From Candidatus Cloacimonetes bacterium HGW-Cloacimonetes-2 (lineage in GTDB: Bacteria > Cloacimonadota > Cloacimonadia > Cloacimonadales > Cloacimonadaceae): a stretch of DNA of 64,000 bases. Positions 7,297 to 16,052 of the stretch are shown here, piece by piece (position 1 is the first letter of the stretch; each line of letters begins with the position of its first letter). Location of the stretch: assembly GCA_002842035.1 (NCBI GenBank), contig PHBP01000003.1, positions 1-64,000 of the forward strand. The letters run 5' to 3'. The position numbers and the translations under genes are program-made. Below the pieces are notes generated by a model. That model ran no database searches, was not told the origin of the DNA, and saw only the letters and a program-made list of their open reading frames with translations.

Positions 7297-9333
7297 CTAT
7301 TCCAGATTTGCCAGAATCCACTCCTGAGCTTTTTCCTGAGCTCTTTGCAATTGTCTGGGGCTAAGCTCTGTTGCCATCTGATCCCGCTTTGTCACAAACT
7401 GAGCTTGTCCATTTCTAGCAGCTATGAAGTACCAGACATAGGCCTCAAAAGGACTCTTGGAGACTCCATAGCCGTATTGATGGCAAACACCCAGGTTATA
7501 CTGAGCCCCACTGTGTCCCATCTTTGCAGCCAGGGTAAATTGGCGGACAGCACGATCATAACTTTGCCTTACTCCATGACCGTTGTAATAGCATAATCCC
7601 AAGTTATATATAGCACTTTGGTGCCCTTGTTCCGCTGCCAGAGCATACCAGTTTGCTGCAGCTTCGAGATTCTGCCTGGTTCCCCAGCCGTAATTATGAC
7701 ATACCGCCAAGTTGTACTGGGCAGTGACGTTACCCTGATCTGCAGCAAGGCGATAAAGCCGCACAGCTTCCTCAAGGTTTTGCGCTACGCCAAGGCCTTT
7801 CTCATAACAGATGCCCAGATTGGTCTGAGCCTCGGGAAGGGCTTGTTCCGCAGCCAGAGAATACCATCTGACCGCCTGGGCATAGTCCTGAGTGAGTCCT
7901 AGCCCATTGTAGTAGCAATTCCCCAGGAAAAACTGCGCTGAAGTATTGCCTTGCAGAGCTGAAAGCCTAAATAGCTCCGCAGCCCGGGCTGGATCTGCCT
8001 GGACCCCTTGTCCGTAATAATAACACAAGCCGAGATTTAGCTGAGCTCCGGAATGCCCTCTTTCTGCGGCAGGGCTAAAGCTCCTTACTGCTTCCGCATA
8101 ATCCTGATTTGTACCTTCGCCCTTGTAACTTGCCAAGCCGATGTTGTAAAGAGCATTTATATTACCCTGATCCGCTGCAAGCCGGTAATAACGGGTAGCT
8201 TCATTGACGTTTTTGGCAACGCCTTTACCTGTGTAATACAGGACCCCAAGATTAAATTGCGCTGCTGCATTTGACTGTGCCGCAGCGAGAGAAAAATATC
8301 TGAAAGCTTCGGAATCGCTTTGACTGATTCCTCTTCCCTCCAAAGCTGCCAAGCCAAGCTGATACTGAGCCTCCGGATGTCCTTTGGCGGCTGCTTGGGA
8401 AAAATAGTTCACAGCCTGGATTCGATCTTGTGCGACTCCGTCTCCAAGGTCATAACATACTGCCAGGTTGTAAAGTGCGTTGATATGTCCCTGATCGGCA
8501 GCCTTTTTGTACCACTGGGCTGCTTCCGCGGGATTACCTGCAACGCCGCGTCCGTTGTGCAGACAGATTCCCAGATTGTACTGAGCTGCCGGATGTCCCT
8601 GCACGGCAGCAAGGCGATAGTATCTGGCAGCTTCGATCGCATTCTCCCCGATGCCCCAGGCATTATCAAAACATAATCCTAAATAGTACTGGGCATTTGC
8701 GTTGCAGTTATCTGCCGCCAGTCTGAAATAGGGTATCGCCAGAGCGTATTCCTTGGCATTATAGTGTTCCAAACCTTTGAAGTAGTTTACTCCCGAGTGT
8801 CCCTGTTCTTCTGCCATTCTAAACCAGCGATTGGCTTCCTCGAGATTTTGGATTACTCCCTGTCCGTTGAAATAGGCAAGTCCAAGATTATATTGAGCAT
8901 CGGCTATACCGGCATCTGCAGCCAGACGAAACCAGCGAACTGCTTCGCTGTGGTTTACTTGGGTGCCTTTTCCCTGGCACAGACAGATTCCGAGATTGTA
9001 TTGGGCTTCCGGGAGTCCCTGCTCTGCCGCAAGACGGTAGTAGCGCACTGCTTCGGTGAGGTTTATCTCTGTACCCAGGCCTTCTTCATAGATCCTGCCA
9101 ACAGCAGCCTGAGCGGGAGCAAAATTCTGGCCGGCAGCCTCACTAAGCCAGTGCAAAGCTTCCTGATAATCCTGTTGAATACCGCTACCTTCCAGATATG
9201 CCAAACCGATGTTGTACTGCGCGCTAACGTTACCTTCCTGTGCATTACGTAGGAGGGGTTCGTTAAATCGACTTACTGCCTGGAGGCAGAATGTAATCGT
9301 GATCAGTGTCAAAGCCAGTAAAAGCTTTTTCAT
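7297..9333 (-). CDS. Secreted Sel1-repeat protein with 17 units
   Basis: A 678-residue protein consisting of a signal peptide (about residues 1-20, KKLLLALTLITITFCLQA) followed almost entirely by Sel1-like TPR units of about 36 residues. Seventeen units can be counted by the A-x-YNLG-x-x-Y-x-x-G-x-G pattern; the fifth is degenerate (HSGVNYFKGLEHYNAKEY). Such solenoids bind other proteins; no catalytic domain is present. The ATG at 9333 is preceded by GGAG with 7 bp spacing; the TTG one codon upstream is not needed. The gene stands alone, divergent from the barrel gene at 9699, with its own terminator. Export to the periplasm is inferred from the signal peptide. Partners are unknown. Confidence 0.9.
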   Translation of the reverse strand: MKKLLLALTLITITFCLQAVSRFNEPLLRNAQEGNVSAQYNIGLAYLEGSGIQQDYQEALHWLSEAAGQNFAPAQAAVGRIYEEGLGTEINLTEAVRYYRLAAEQGLPEAQYNLGICLCQGKGTQVNHSEAVRWFRLAADAGIADAQYNLGLAYFNGQGVIQNLEEANRWFRMAEEQGHSGVNYFKGLEHYNAKEYALAIPYFRLAADNCNANAQYYLGLCFDNAWGIGENAIEAARYYRLAAVQGHPAAQYNLGICLHNGRGVAGNPAEAAQWYKKAADQGHINALYNLAVCYDLGDGVAQDRIQAVNYFSQAAAKGHPEAQYQLGLAALEGRGISQSDSEAFRYFSLAAAQSNAAAQFNLGVLYYTGKGVAKNVNEATRYYRLAADQGNINALYNIGLASYKGEGTNQDYAEAVRSFSPAAERGHSGAQLNLGLCYYYGQGVQADPARAAELFRLSALQGNTSAQFFLGNCYYNGLGLTQDYAQAVRWYSLAAEQALPEAQTNLGICYEKGLGVAQNLEEAVRLYRLAADQGNVTAQYNLAVCHNYGWGTRQNLEAAANWYALAAEQGHQSAIYNLGLCYYNGHGVRQSYDRAVRQFTLAAKMGHSGAQYNLGVCHQYGYGVSKSPFEAYVWYFIAARNGQAQFVTKRDQMATELSPRQLQRAQEKAQEWILANLE

Positions 9334-9698
9334 CAAATTGCTCCATATTTCGTTTATAATCAGTACCCGGGTTATCGGGCTATCCTGCAGATAATTGATC
9401 CGACAGGACTACCCAAAAGATTAGGGTATTGCTATGGACTTTCAAGGGGCATCTGTTGTCAAGCGAAAAAGGACTGCTTTGGCAAAGTGTATTTACTGGT
9501 TTGCATATACCGGTATATAGTTGATCAGAATCAGTCCGTATTTCCTGAGAATGATCCGGTTGAATCAGGAAGTCAATAAGCATCCACTGATGCCTAAACG
9601 AAAATATTGCTTGACGAATGTCATTATACTCCCATGCTCGGGAAATATCGCAATCAGGCATATACAGGCTTGAAGATAATATGATTAAGGAGATTCTT
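9334..9698. other. Divergent intergenic region, 365 bp
   Basis: This stretch separates the minus-strand Sel1 gene from the plus-strand barrel gene and must hold both promoters. I see no convincing -35/-10 pair for either, no RNA gene and no repeat. AAGGAG at about 9687-9692 is the ribosome-binding site of the barrel gene, and GGAG at about 9341-9344 (minus) that of the Sel1 gene. Confidence 0.5.
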
Positions 9699-10454
9699 AT
9701 GAAAATGCGTATTCTGTTTCTTGCTGTACTGGCTCTGAGCCTTAGCTTGTTGGGGGCTTATCAAAGTCACTCGATTGGACTTTTCACGCCTTCCACGCTG
9801 GAAAATCTGCAAAGCGAAGTAAATATCAGCCACAACTTCTACGGTAGAATCAATCACGACGTAATCGATACTTTCTTTGGCACTGCCGGCGGGGCCAATG
9901 CCGGATTAGGATTTCGCCAGCATCTCTTTGCGGGATTGGAAGCCAGGATCGGTTACAACACACCTTTGATTGAGTATAACTTAGGCGCTGCCTGGCAATA
10001 CGCCCCAGAAGAATGGCCTGCCAAACTGCAGCTTGACGTGGTGTATTCCAGTTTCGAGATAGGTAAGCGCAGGTCGGACCTGGGTATTTATCTTACTGCT
10101 CAAAACCGGCCTATCGTGGACCGGATGATTTTTACCCTTAATGCAGGATATAACACTTATTACGAACGAATAGGCCTGGGACTGGGCACCCAATTCCTGA
10201 TCACAGACAAGATCAGCCTCCTGGGTGAAATTTATCCCCTGCTAAATGACGATAATGATTCGGACAATCCTTATTCCGTTGGCAATTATAGCGCTTATGC
10301 CTTTGGTGCAGCATTCGATGCCGATCCCTACAGCTTTCAGGTTAATATCGGTAACGATCCGGTTCATCATAACACGGCTGGTCATTCACTCGGCGCAGCT
10401 AATAAGGGGAACCTTCATCTTGGCTTTAACGTCAAGCGCCGCTTAGGTTTCTGA
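9699..10454 (+). CDS. Outer-membrane beta-barrel protein (DUF5777-like)
   Basis: A 251-residue exported protein: signal peptide MKMRILFLAVLALSLSLLGA, then alternating polar/apolar strands rich in Tyr and Gly (GLGFRQHLFAGLEARIGYN, LNAGYNTYYERIGLGLG) and a C-terminal Phe (KRRLGF), the usual mark of a BAM-inserted barrel. The opening FTPSTLENLQSEVNISHNF and the layout recall the DUF5777 barrel group of FCB bacteria, by memory only. The ATG at 9699 follows AAGGAG; longer in-frame starts lack a ribosome-binding site. It is monocistronic, with a terminator at 10476. Transport substrate or structural role is unknown. Confidence 0.75.
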   Translation: MKMRILFLAVLALSLSLLGAYQSHSIGLFTPSTLENLQSEVNISHNFYGRINHDVIDTFFGTAGGANAGLGFRQHLFAGLEARIGYNTPLIEYNLGAAWQYAPEEWPAKLQLDVVYSSFEIGKRRSDLGIYLTAQNRPIVDRMIFTLNAGYNTYYERIGLGLGTQFLITDKISLLGEIYPLLNDDNDSDNPYSVGNYSAYAFGAAFDADPYSFQVNIGNDPVHHNTAGHSLGAANKGNLHLGFNVKRRLGF

Positions 10455-10475
10455 GCTTTATACATTACTTTCTCA

Positions 10476-10504
10476 AAGCCCCGGAATCCGGACCGGGGCT
10501 TTTG
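10476..10504 (+). terminator. Rho-independent terminator after the barrel gene
   Basis: AAGCCCCGG (10476-10484) pairs with CCGGGGCTT (10493-10501); the downstream sequence TTTGCTTTCT is T-rich. It begins about 20 bp after the stop codon. Confidence 0.85.
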
Positions 10505-10567
10505 CTTTCTCCTTGATAGGATGCTTGTATCCTGCCTGTATCCTGCTTGAATCCTGGATGAACAAGC
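10504..10567 (-). repeat. Dispersed 11-bp-period repeat, copy 1
   Basis: On the minus strand this reads GTTCATCC followed by three 11-bp units, AGGATTCAAGC, AGGATACAGGC and AGGATACAAGC, then ATCCTATCAAG. The same order recurs on the plus strand at 21329-21392 and, shorter, at 29211-29264. It lies directly behind a terminator. Confidence 0.8.
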
Positions 10568-10667
10568 AGGAAGCAACTGATTTATCAGTGTCTTAGAGAT
10601 GTTCATTGAAAAGGAGCGTAAAAAGCGAAACCCGGGACTTTTGCCGCTCCATAGGCAATTTTTTCTC

Positions 10668-10696
10668 TTGACGTATTTGCTGATTACTGAACATTG
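10668..10696 (+). promoter_or_regulatory. Possible promoter of prfB
   Basis: TTGACG at 10668-10673, 17 bp spacer, ACATTG at 10691-10696, 38 bp before the prfB start. The upstream box is strong; the downstream box matches the NNNTTG seen at two tRNA genes better than TATAAT. Confidence 0.3.
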
Positions 10697-10733
10697 TAAC
10701 AGAACCCACAAGAATGAAATGATAGGATTATAG

Positions 10734-11844
10734 ATGGAATATCCGGTATTTAAAAAAGAAGTCGCAGAGCTCTCAGAGCAGATCTTTGAGATTCGGAGGT
10801 TACTTTGACCTCGAATCAAAGCTAAAAACTGCTGCGGAACTTGAAGAGCAGATGAACGATCCTGCCTTTTGGAATGATCAGGCAAGGGCAAAGAAGATCA
10901 GCAAGCATCTGAGCCAGATGAGAGAAGCAATCTCCCATATCAAAGCTCTGGATCAGCACAAAGACGATCTTGAGACCTACATAATGCTGCTCGATGAAGA
11001 TTTTAGCGATTCCCTCCTTAACGAGGCGGTAGGACACCTCGAGACCAGCAAAGCTTACGTAGAAAAAGCGGAAGTGGAATGCTATCTAAATGACTCCTAC
11101 GATCATAATGATGCTGTTTTCACTATTCACGCCGGTGCCGGCGGTACAGAGGCCCAGGATTGGGCAGAAATGCTCTTGCGGATGTATTCGCGCTGGGCAG
11201 AGGCCAATAAATTCAAGTTTACCATCATCGATTCTCTTTCCGGCGACGAAGCAGGACTGAAGAGTGTAACCGCAGAAGTAAGCGGAAACTATGCTTATGG
11301 ACTGCTCAAGGCAGAGATCGGAATCCACCGGTTGGTGCGTATCTCACCCTTCAATTCACAGGGGAAACGCCAGACTTCTTTTGCCTCTGTTTTCGTTTAT
11401 CCCGAGTTTGACGATGATATCGAGGTCGAGATCGATGCCAAAGATCTGAAAGTAGATACCTATCGTGCCAGCGGAGCGGGCGGTCAGCACGTTAATACCA
11501 CCGATTCCGCGGTGCGCATCACTCACTTGCCCACGAATATCGTGGTGAGCTGTCAAAATGAACGCAGCCAGATTCAAAACCGCGAAAAGGCGATGGCAAT
11601 CCTCAAATCCAGGCTCTATCAGCATTATGAAGAGCAACGCAACAAGGAAAAGAAGGATCTGGAGAGCTCCAAGACAGAGATCGGATGGGGCAATCAGATC
11701 CGCAGCTATGTCTTCCAGCCCTATCAGATGGTCAAGGATCACCGCACAAACTTTGAAAGCGGTAATACAGAGAAGGTGATGAATGGCGAGCTGGATGGCT
11801 TTATCTATGCCTGGCTAAAGAAAAGGGCTCAGGAAAAGATTTGA
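10734..11844 (+). CDS. prfB: Peptide chain release factor 2, made by programmed +1 frameshift
   Basis: Recognises UGA and UAA stops and releases the finished peptide through its GGQ loop. Translation starts at the ATG at 10734 (after AGGATT), reads 24 codons ending R-R-L-L, and meets TGA at 10806-10808. After a +1 slip on CTT the second frame continues with GAC (10807) through DLESKLKTAAELEEQ to 11844, giving about 369 residues, the usual RF2 size. The catalytic GGQ is in ASGAGGQHVNTTDSAV. The recoding signal is canonical (see the separate entry). An annotation that starts downstream in the second frame loses the true N-terminus. It is the first gene of a run with uppS (overlap 4 bp), cdsA and a secreted protein. 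Confidence 0.96.
10795..10809 (+). promoter_or_regulatory. prfB +1 frameshift (autoregulation) site
   Basis: The order is GGAGG (10795-10799, internal Shine-Dalgarno-like), TTA, the slippery CTT (10803-10805), then TGA followed by C (10806-10809). The 3-nt distance and the weak TGA-C context are the same as in E. coli prfB. Low RF2 slows termination at this TGA and favours the slip, so the gene senses its own product. Confidence 0.95.
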
Positions 11845-12587
11845 AGCAGTACAAGATCTTGATGCAAGAGCTGGACAAGGCAAGAATGCCGAGGCACGTT
11901 GGCATCATAATGGATGGCAATGGCAGATGGGCAAAGAAACGTGGGCGTCCCAGGCTTTACGGGCACAATGCCGGAGCAAAATCTATCCGGGAAGTGGTCG
12001 AGCTGGGTGTGGAACTGGGGCTTGAGTACCTTACCTTTTATGCGTTTTCTACCGAAAACTGGAGTCGCCCGGAAGATGAGGTGCGTGGCTTGCTCAAGAT
12101 GCTACGCGAGCGACTGATCAAAGAAATCCCCGAACTCAACAAACAGAATATCTATGTGCAGTTTATTGGTGGCGAAGAAAATCTCGAGCCGGATTATATG
12201 GACGAGATCAAACAGGTTGCCGCTTTGACCCATACGAATACCGGGATGGTGGTTAATATCGCCTTTAACTATGGCGGTCGCTATGAAATCATCGAAGGCA
12301 TCAAGAAGCTTTATGCCCTGGCAAAGGAAAGGCCGGAGCTGGTACAAGACCTAAGTCCCGAAAGCTTTGGCAATTATCTCTATACCGGCGGACAGCCTGA
12401 TCCAGATATGATCATACGCACCAGTGGAGAGATGAGGCTTTCGAATTTTCTTTTGTGGCAATCTGCCTATTCGGAGATCTATATTACTCCTGTATTGTGG
12501 CCGGATTTTGACAAGAGCGAGATGGTCAAAGCCTTGCTGGACTACCAGAAGCGGGGCAGAAGGTTTGGAGGAGTAGTTTCAAAATGA
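11841..12587 (+). CDS. uppS: Undecaprenyl diphosphate synthase
   Basis: A cis-prenyltransferase that elongates farnesyl diphosphate with isopentenyl units to C55-PP, the lipid carrier for peptidoglycan and O-antigen sugars. Signatures are HVGIIMDGNGRWAKKRG (Asp that binds the diphosphate, Gly-Arg), FSTENWSRPEDEV and RTSGEMRLSNFLLWQSAYSE. 248 residues is typical. The TTG at 11841 overlaps the prfB stop and has AGGAAAAG before it; the ATG at 11862 would still retain the whole domain but has no ribosome-binding site. It overlaps cdsA by 4 bp. The product serves MraY/MurG encoded at 47110 and 50705. Confidence 0.95.
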   Translation: MKQYKILMQELDKARMPRHVGIIMDGNGRWAKKRGRPRLYGHNAGAKSIREVVELGVELGLEYLTFYAFSTENWSRPEDEVRGLLKMLRERLIKEIPELNKQNIYVQFIGGEENLEPDYMDEIKQVAALTHTNTGMVVNIAFNYGGRYEIIEGIKKLYALAKERPELVQDLSPESFGNYLYTGGQPDPDMIIRTSGEMRLSNFLLWQSAYSEIYITPVLWPDFDKSEMVKALLDYQKRGRRFGGVVSK

Positions 12588-13384
12588 GCGAGCTCGGTAA
12601 AAGAGTCCTGGTATCTCTGGTCTTTATTCCTATCCTGATCGCTGCTTTGTACTTTGGCGGTCTGCCTTTGGTGCTGATGTTTTTACTGGTCTCTGTGCTG
12701 GGTGGGCTGGAGTATTTTCAGATAATGCAAAAAGCAGGTCAGGGGATCAATTGCGGCTGGCTTTGGCTGGCTCCGGCGCTCTATTTGAGCCTGGTCTATC
12801 TGAGGGGAATTGATCTCAGCTTGGTTTGGATCGCCTTTTTCCTGGTGATTCTGATCAAAATCTTCAATTGGGAAAAGGATTCAAACCTGATTACGAGTTT
12901 TACGGCAATCTGGGGTTTGGTCTATACCGGGATAATCCCGGCGATGATCGTAAGGATAGGGCTGGATTACCACGGGCAATATATACTTTTGGGCTTGGTG
13001 CTGATGATTTGGATCGTGGATAGCGTTGCATATTTCATCGGAATGAGCTTTGGAAGGCACAGGGGCGTGACCGCGATCAGCCCCCGAAAATCTATTGAGG
13101 GCTTTATCGCGGGAGCACTTGCTCCGGCTCTGATAGTGTTTATATTATATGTAACCGGGTTTCGGTTGATTGAGCTTAAGTATCTGGTTTTGATAGCCAT
13201 AGCTGCCGGAATTGTAGGGCAGTTGGGAGATCTGACCGAATCGATGATCAAGCGTTTTGCCCAAGTAAAAGACTCATCCAATCTGATCCCCGGGCATGGT
13301 GGGATCTTGGATCGTACTGATAGTATCCTGCTTGCCGGTTCGTTTTTGTACTGTGCAATACAAGTTTTAGAAAAAGTGAGGTAA
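12584..13384 (+). CDS. cdsA: Phosphatidate cytidylyltransferase
   Basis: An integral membrane enzyme making CDP-diacylglycerol from phosphatidic acid and CTP, the branch point to all phospholipids. The signature near the C-terminus is clear: SPRKSIEGFIAG, then DLTESMIKRFAQVKDSSNLIPGHGGILDRTDS with the catalytic Asp residues. About seven or eight hydrophobic segments are spread over 266 residues. It overlaps uppS by ATGA, the common uppS-cdsA pair. The usual downstream dxr and rseP are not here; a secreted protein follows instead. Confidence 0.95.
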   Translation: MSELGKRVLVSLVFIPILIAALYFGGLPLVLMFLLVSVLGGLEYFQIMQKAGQGINCGWLWLAPALYLSLVYLRGIDLSLVWIAFFLVILIKIFNWEKDSNLITSFTAIWGLVYTGIIPAMIVRIGLDYHGQYILLGLVLMIWIVDSVAYFIGMSFGRHRGVTAISPRKSIEGFIAGALAPALIVFILYVTGFRLIELKYLVLIAIAAGIVGQLGDLTESMIKRFAQVKDSSNLIPGHGGILDRTDSILLAGSFLYCAIQVLEKVR

Positions 13385-13388
13385 GAAT

Positions 13389-15131
13389 ATGCTCAAAAGA
13401 ACACTTAGCACTCTCCTGATGCTGGGAATCGCCATTATGGCTTTTGCCCAGGCGGCAGATCTCTTCTTCTCCGAATATGTGGAAGGAGCTTCAAACAACA
13501 AAGCAATAGAGATTTTTAATGGAACCGGCGCGACTGTAGATCTTAGCAACTATAGCGTTAAGCTCGGTTCAAACGGTGGCGAATGGTCTGCCACAAACTC
13601 AATCAACCTGACCGGTTCACTTGCCAATGGTGAAGTCTATGTAATTGCCAATGCCCAGGCCAATGCCCAGATGCTGGCAGTTGCAGATATCACCCACACA
13701 GTGACCTATTTCAATGGTGACGATGCTCTGGGTCTCTTTAACGGAGCCACAATGATCGATGCCATCGGTATTTATCAGCAGGATCCTGGAACCGCCTGGG
13801 ACGTCGCAGGGACTGTTGGTGCCACCCTCAATCATACCCTTATCCGCAAGCCCAATATTACCTCAGGAAATCCCAACTGGACGGTTTCTGCCGGTACTAA
13901 TATGGACGATTCCGAATGGGTCGTACATCCTCAGGATTATGTAACTGATCTTGGTATGCATACCTTCAATCCAGGTGGCGGCGAACAAGCCGGTACCCCC
14001 AGCTTCAATCCCCCTGCCGGTGTCTATAATGGTCCCATCAACGTAGTGCTTACCAGCTCTACTCCGGGAGCTTCCATATATTACACCACCAATGGCAGCA
14101 ATCCGACCAATCAGTCAACTCTCTATACTGCTCCGATTCCTTTGAGCAGCAATACTACTCTCAAAGCCATTGCTTATGCATCCAGTATGGATCCCAGCTA
14201 TGTGGCAACTGCCGAATACCTTTTCCCGCTTCTGGTGAGTAATATCGCTCAGCTCAGAGCTCAGGAAGCTGATAACAGCACCATCTACAGACTCAGCAAT
14301 CAGGTTGTGATGACCTTTGCCCAGAGCTGGAGACACCAAAAGTATATCCAAGACCATACAGCAGCCATCCTGATCGATGACTACAATGGCGTGATCACTA
14401 CTAACTACCAGCCGATGGACGGAATCGTTGGTATCACAGGTAAGCTCTATCGCTATACCACCAATATGCTGCAGTTTGTGCCGGTTGCTGATCCCGGTCC
14501 TGCCTCACAGCACAATGCACCGCTCAGCATCCCTGTCGTGACAGTCAGCGAAATCAACAACAATCTTGAGCAGCATCAGTCCAAACTGGTGAGAATCAAT
14601 GATGCATCATTTGGCTCTACCGGTGCCTTTGCCAGCGGACAGAACTATAATCTCACAGATTCCAGCGGAACCATCGTCTTCCGTACTGCTTTCTTTGATG
14701 TGGATTATGTGGTCGATGCGATGGCTATTCCTACCGGTCAGATGGATATCAAGGTGATCGTGAACCAATTCAATACCACACCTCAGGTGACTTCACGTTC
14801 GTCTGCCGACTTTAATCCTCCCGTCTCCAATGATGATGATGTGATCGTAGCTGCCGGAACTCAGCTTTTGGCAAACTATCCCAATCCCTTCAATCCTGAG
14901 ACTACTATTCGCTTTAGCCTTGAGAATGATGCTGAGGTGATGGTCAATATCTACAACACACGCGGACAGCTGGTGCGCTCACTGGTCAATGGCCAGAAAG
15001 CAGCCGGTATGCACAGCGTGGTTTGGAACGGAATGGACGACAATGGTCAGTCCGTATCCAGCGGTATCTATTATTACAAGATGTATGCGGGCAAATACAG
15101 CTCAACCCGCAAGATGATCCTGATGAAATAG
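13389..15131 (+). CDS. Secreted lamin-tail protein with C-terminal sorting domain
   Basis: A multidomain exported protein of 580 residues. In order: signal peptide (1-21, KRTLSTLLMLGIAIMAFAQA); lamin-tail domain (about 22-195, opening DLFFSEYVEGASNNKAIEIFNG); a chitobiase C-terminal-like beta domain (about 205-280, IYYTTNGSNPTNQSTLY); an OB-fold-like region (about 285-480); and a FlgD-like domain (about 495-580) opening NYPNPFNPETTIRFSL and closing SSTRKMILMK, as in type IX-like sorting tails. The architecture recalls extracellular nuclease-associated and adhesin-like proteins, but no nuclease domain is present. ATG follows GAGG. Cell-surface or secreted location is inferred from the tail. 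Confidence 0.87.
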   Translation: MLKRTLSTLLMLGIAIMAFAQAADLFFSEYVEGASNNKAIEIFNGTGATVDLSNYSVKLGSNGGEWSATNSINLTGSLANGEVYVIANAQANAQMLAVADITHTVTYFNGDDALGLFNGATMIDAIGIYQQDPGTAWDVAGTVGATLNHTLIRKPNITSGNPNWTVSAGTNMDDSEWVVHPQDYVTDLGMHTFNPGGGEQAGTPSFNPPAGVYNGPINVVLTSSTPGASIYYTTNGSNPTNQSTLYTAPIPLSSNTTLKAIAYASSMDPSYVATAEYLFPLLVSNIAQLRAQEADNSTIYRLSNQVVMTFAQSWRHQKYIQDHTAAILIDDYNGVITTNYQPMDGIVGITGKLYRYTTNMLQFVPVADPGPASQHNAPLSIPVVTVSEINNNLEQHQSKLVRINDASFGSTGAFASGQNYNLTDSSGTIVFRTAFFDVDYVVDAMAIPTGQMDIKVIVNQFNTTPQVTSRSSADFNPPVSNDDDVIVAAGTQLLANYPNPFNPETTIRFSLENDAEVMVNIYNTRGQLVRSLVNGQKAAGMHSVVWNGMDDNGQSVSSGIYYYKMYAGKYSSTRKMILMK

Positions 15132-15140
15132 TGGCTGATC

Positions 15141-16052
15141 TTGAGGAGCCATGTTTATTGCCTGATCACGATCTTCTTGTTCTCCACCATTGAGGTGGTG
15201 AGCAAATGGCTGGGTGGCGGGATTCATCCCAATGCCATTACAGCCTGGAGGTTCCTGATCGGTGGGGCAGTGATCCTGCCCTTGGCAATCAGACAGATCA
15301 AGGCTCACAAGACACAGCTTGGTCTTGGCAGCATACTGAGAATAGGCGCTTTGGGAATACTGAACGTCTGTATCAGTATGCTGCTTTTACAATGGTCTGT
15401 ACTATATGGCAAGGCATCGCTAAGCGCCATTTTGGTGGCTCTGAACCCGCTCTTTGTTTCGCTCTTTGCATTTATCATCCTCAAGGAAAGGCTTGGTTTT
15501 GCTACAAAGATCGGTCTGGCATCGGGGCTCATAGGGCTGCTGCTGATAGTGCTGGGTGAACAGAATATGCTTGTAGGGTACAAGAATCTGCCTCTGGGAA
15601 TAGGCTTGGCTCTGGGAGCTGCACTGACCTTTGGACTCTACACGGTATTAGGCAAGAGTCTGGTGGCTCGTCACGGTAATCTAACAGTAAACAGCCTGTC
15701 TTTCGTCATTGGTTCTCTAGGTTTGTTTGTGATTAGTTTCTTTCTGGGAGTGGATACAGGTATCAGGATGAGCCTCAATAATCTGGCAGTTGTAGCATAC
15801 TTGGGTCTATTCGTAACGGGGCTGGCATATATACTCTTCTTTGAGGCACTCAAGAAGCTGCCTGCCTCCACAGTATCAATGTATTTCTTTTTTAAACCGG
15901 TCATAGCGTCGCTATTGGCGTGGGTCCTTACCTCAGAGCGTCTTAGCATCGTCCAGATTGTGGGCATTGCAGTAGTAATAGGCTCTCAGGTAATGATCCG
16001 TACAAGAGTGTTCAAGAGTCCGGTGCCACCAGTCATGGCAGAGGGAGCCTGA
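15141..16052 (+). CDS. EamA/DMT-family transporter
   Basis: A ten-helix-type permease of the drug/metabolite transporter superfamily. Two related halves of about 140 residues can be followed, each with EamA-like features (the N-terminal TIEVVSKWLGG, the end-of-half ALNPLFVSLFAFIILKERL and FFKPVIASLLAWVLTSERL). The start is uncertain: TTG at 15141 keeps the first helix, but the best Shine-Dalgarno (GAGGAG, 15143-15148) instead serves an out-of-frame ATG at 15151 that stops after four codons. The gene ends on the ATG of a glycosyltransferase, so it may export or import a sugar-nucleotide or lipid-linked intermediate of this cluster. That role is inferred. Confidence 0.83.
   Translation: MRSHVYCLITIFLFSTIEVVSKWLGGGIHPNAITAWRFLIGGAVILPLAIRQIKAHKTQLGLGSILRIGALGILNVCISMLLLQWSVLYGKASLSAILVALNPLFVSLFAFIILKERLGFATKIGLASGLIGLLLIVLGEQNMLVGYKNLPLGIGLALGAALTFGLYTVLGKSLVARHGNLTVNSLSFVIGSLGLFVISFFLGVDTGIRMSLNNLAVVAYLGLFVTGLAYILFFEALKKLPASTVSMYFFFKPVIASLLAWVLTSERLSIVQIVGIAVVIGSQVMIRTRVFKSPVPPVMAEGA

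Noticed and set aside
9380-9661. A 93-codon open frame on the minus strand in the Sel1/barrel intergenic region
   Set aside because: No ribosome-binding site and no protein-like pattern of residues.
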